Part shown: one piece after another, positions 5,645 to 5,848 of the stretch
Numbering within the stretch: the first letter of the stretch is position 1
How the letters are laid out: every line of letters begins with the position of its first letter
Source of the DNA: Synergistaceae bacterium
GTDB taxonomy: Bacteria; Synergistota; Synergistia; Synergistales; Aminobacteriaceae
Reading direction: 5' to 3'
Length of the DNA: 5,848 nucleotides
Assembly (NCBI GenBank): GCA_009776565.1
Contig: WRNQ01000112.1
Location: 1-5,848 of the forward strand
Translations under genes and position numbers: made by a program
Notes under the pieces: model-generated
What the model was told of the DNA's origin: nothing
What the model saw: only the letters and a program-made list of their open reading frames with translations
Databases searched by the model: none

Positions 5645-5848
5645 ATGAAATTGAAACAACTCCTGCGACAGCCTTTGGCCTCGGCAACCCCGGCAGCCCT
5701 GGCAACCCCGACAAACGCGGCAACCCCGACAAATGCGGCAACCCTGGCAACCCCGACAACCCCGGCAGCCCTGGCAACCCCGGCAACCCTGGCAACCCCG
5801 GCAACCCCGGCAACCCCGACAAACGCGGCAACCTCGACAAACGCGGCA
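5645..5848 (+). CDS. Possible start of an Ala/Thr/Pro-repeat protein, cut by the window end
   Basis: ATG 5645 (also ATG 5642 just before it) has GAGG at 5634-5637, 7 bases upstream. The frame stays open to the last base, giving at least 68 residues. The protein starts MKLKQLLRQPLASATPAA and then becomes a 3-residue repeat of Ala-Thr-Pro, Ala-Thr-Leu and Thr-Asn-Ala types. No signal peptide, domain or family is recognisable. A rival reading is one base earlier in phase. It is open from 5506 to the window end and gives Gly-Asn-Pro repeats with Asp-Lys-Arg variants, but it contains no ATG, GTG or TTG. CCC/CCT differences between units are silent in the Gly-Asn-Pro frame and change Pro to Leu in this one, which mildly favours the rival. 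Which frame is used, if either, is open. Confidence 0.35.
   Translation, partial: MKLKQLLRQPLASATPAALATPTNAATPTNAATLATPTTPAALATPATLATPATPATPTNAATSTNAA
5683..5848 (+). repeat. 9-bp GC-rich tandem repeat (18 units, continuing past the window)
   Basis: The base unit is GGCAACCCC, from 5683 to the window edge. Variants are GGCAACCCT, GGCAGCCCT, GACAACCCC, GGCAACCTC and GACAAACGC/GACAAATGC. The GACAAACGC type occurs at 5710, 5818 and 5836 (with GACAAATGC at 5728), each flanked by GGCAAC units. The array therefore partly has an 18-bp higher-order period. Unit length is a multiple of three and no variant contains a stop in the two main forward frames, as expected for coding or recently coding sequence. 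Confidence 0.95.

Noticed and set aside
5568..5840. Minus-strand Gly-Leu-Pro repeat protein
   Set aside because: It needs a TTG start inside the repeat with no ribosome site, and its non-repeat end runs through the AT-rich spacer without any recognisable domain.
5683..5848. CRISPR array
   Set aside because: The units are contiguous 9-mers with no spacers.

Overview
The window looks like an accessory region from a Gram-positive, Firmicutes-type (Clostridia or Paenibacillus-like) genome. The reasons are a secreted YD/Rhs protein with no outer-membrane machinery, a signal-peptidase-II lipoprotein, a type-II membrane-anchored protein, a YesM/LytS-type sensor kinase and strong Shine-Dalgarno sites. 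This placement is inference. No rRNA, tRNA, transposase, integrase or CRISPR array is visible. All supported genes are on the + strand.

Bases 1-1392 are the 3' end of a large Rhs/YD-repeat protein. It has the end of the Rhs core (closing at a DPNGHAY motif), an Asn/Gly-rich linker of 18-19-residue repeats that looks like a beta-solenoid, and a C-terminal domain with the landmarks of a lysozyme/lytic-transglycosylase fold. Two small genes follow in the same direction: a membrane-anchored protein with a PepSY-like end (1405-2049) and a lipoprotein (2115-3032). Both are predicted to sit on the outer face of the membrane, next to the peptidoglycan that such a toxin would cut. They are therefore the immunity candidates. 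This block is AT-rich, unlike the Rhs core before it and the Kelch region after it, as expected of a swapped toxin-tip/immunity cassette.

From 3033 the sequence becomes GC-richer and is a graveyard of gene pieces. Directly after the lipoprotein stop codon, a Kelch-repeat coding sequence starts in mid-repeat without a start codon. It changes frame twice near 3255-3290 and then stays open to 4543. It ends in the first part of an Rhs protein, which is cut off after roughly 80 residues. The cut edge joins, within a few bases, the C-terminal half of a YesM-type histidine kinase (4534-5460), which has lost its sensor domain, membrane segments and part of its HAMP domain. I read 3033-4543 as the relic of a second Kelch-Rhs gene lying in tandem behind the first, joined by a deletion to an unrelated kinase gene.

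Two tandem repeats with triplet-multiple units close the window. An array of seven 18-bp units expands a loop of the kinase ATPase domain (5269-5403). A GC-rich array of 9-bp units (5683 to the window end) is open in two forward frames: one reads Gly-Asn-Pro, collagen-like, and the other Ala-Thr-Pro. The second has a plausible start codon and ribosome site at 5645. Between them, 5461-5641 is an AT-rich spacer with short direct repeats and no convincing gene.
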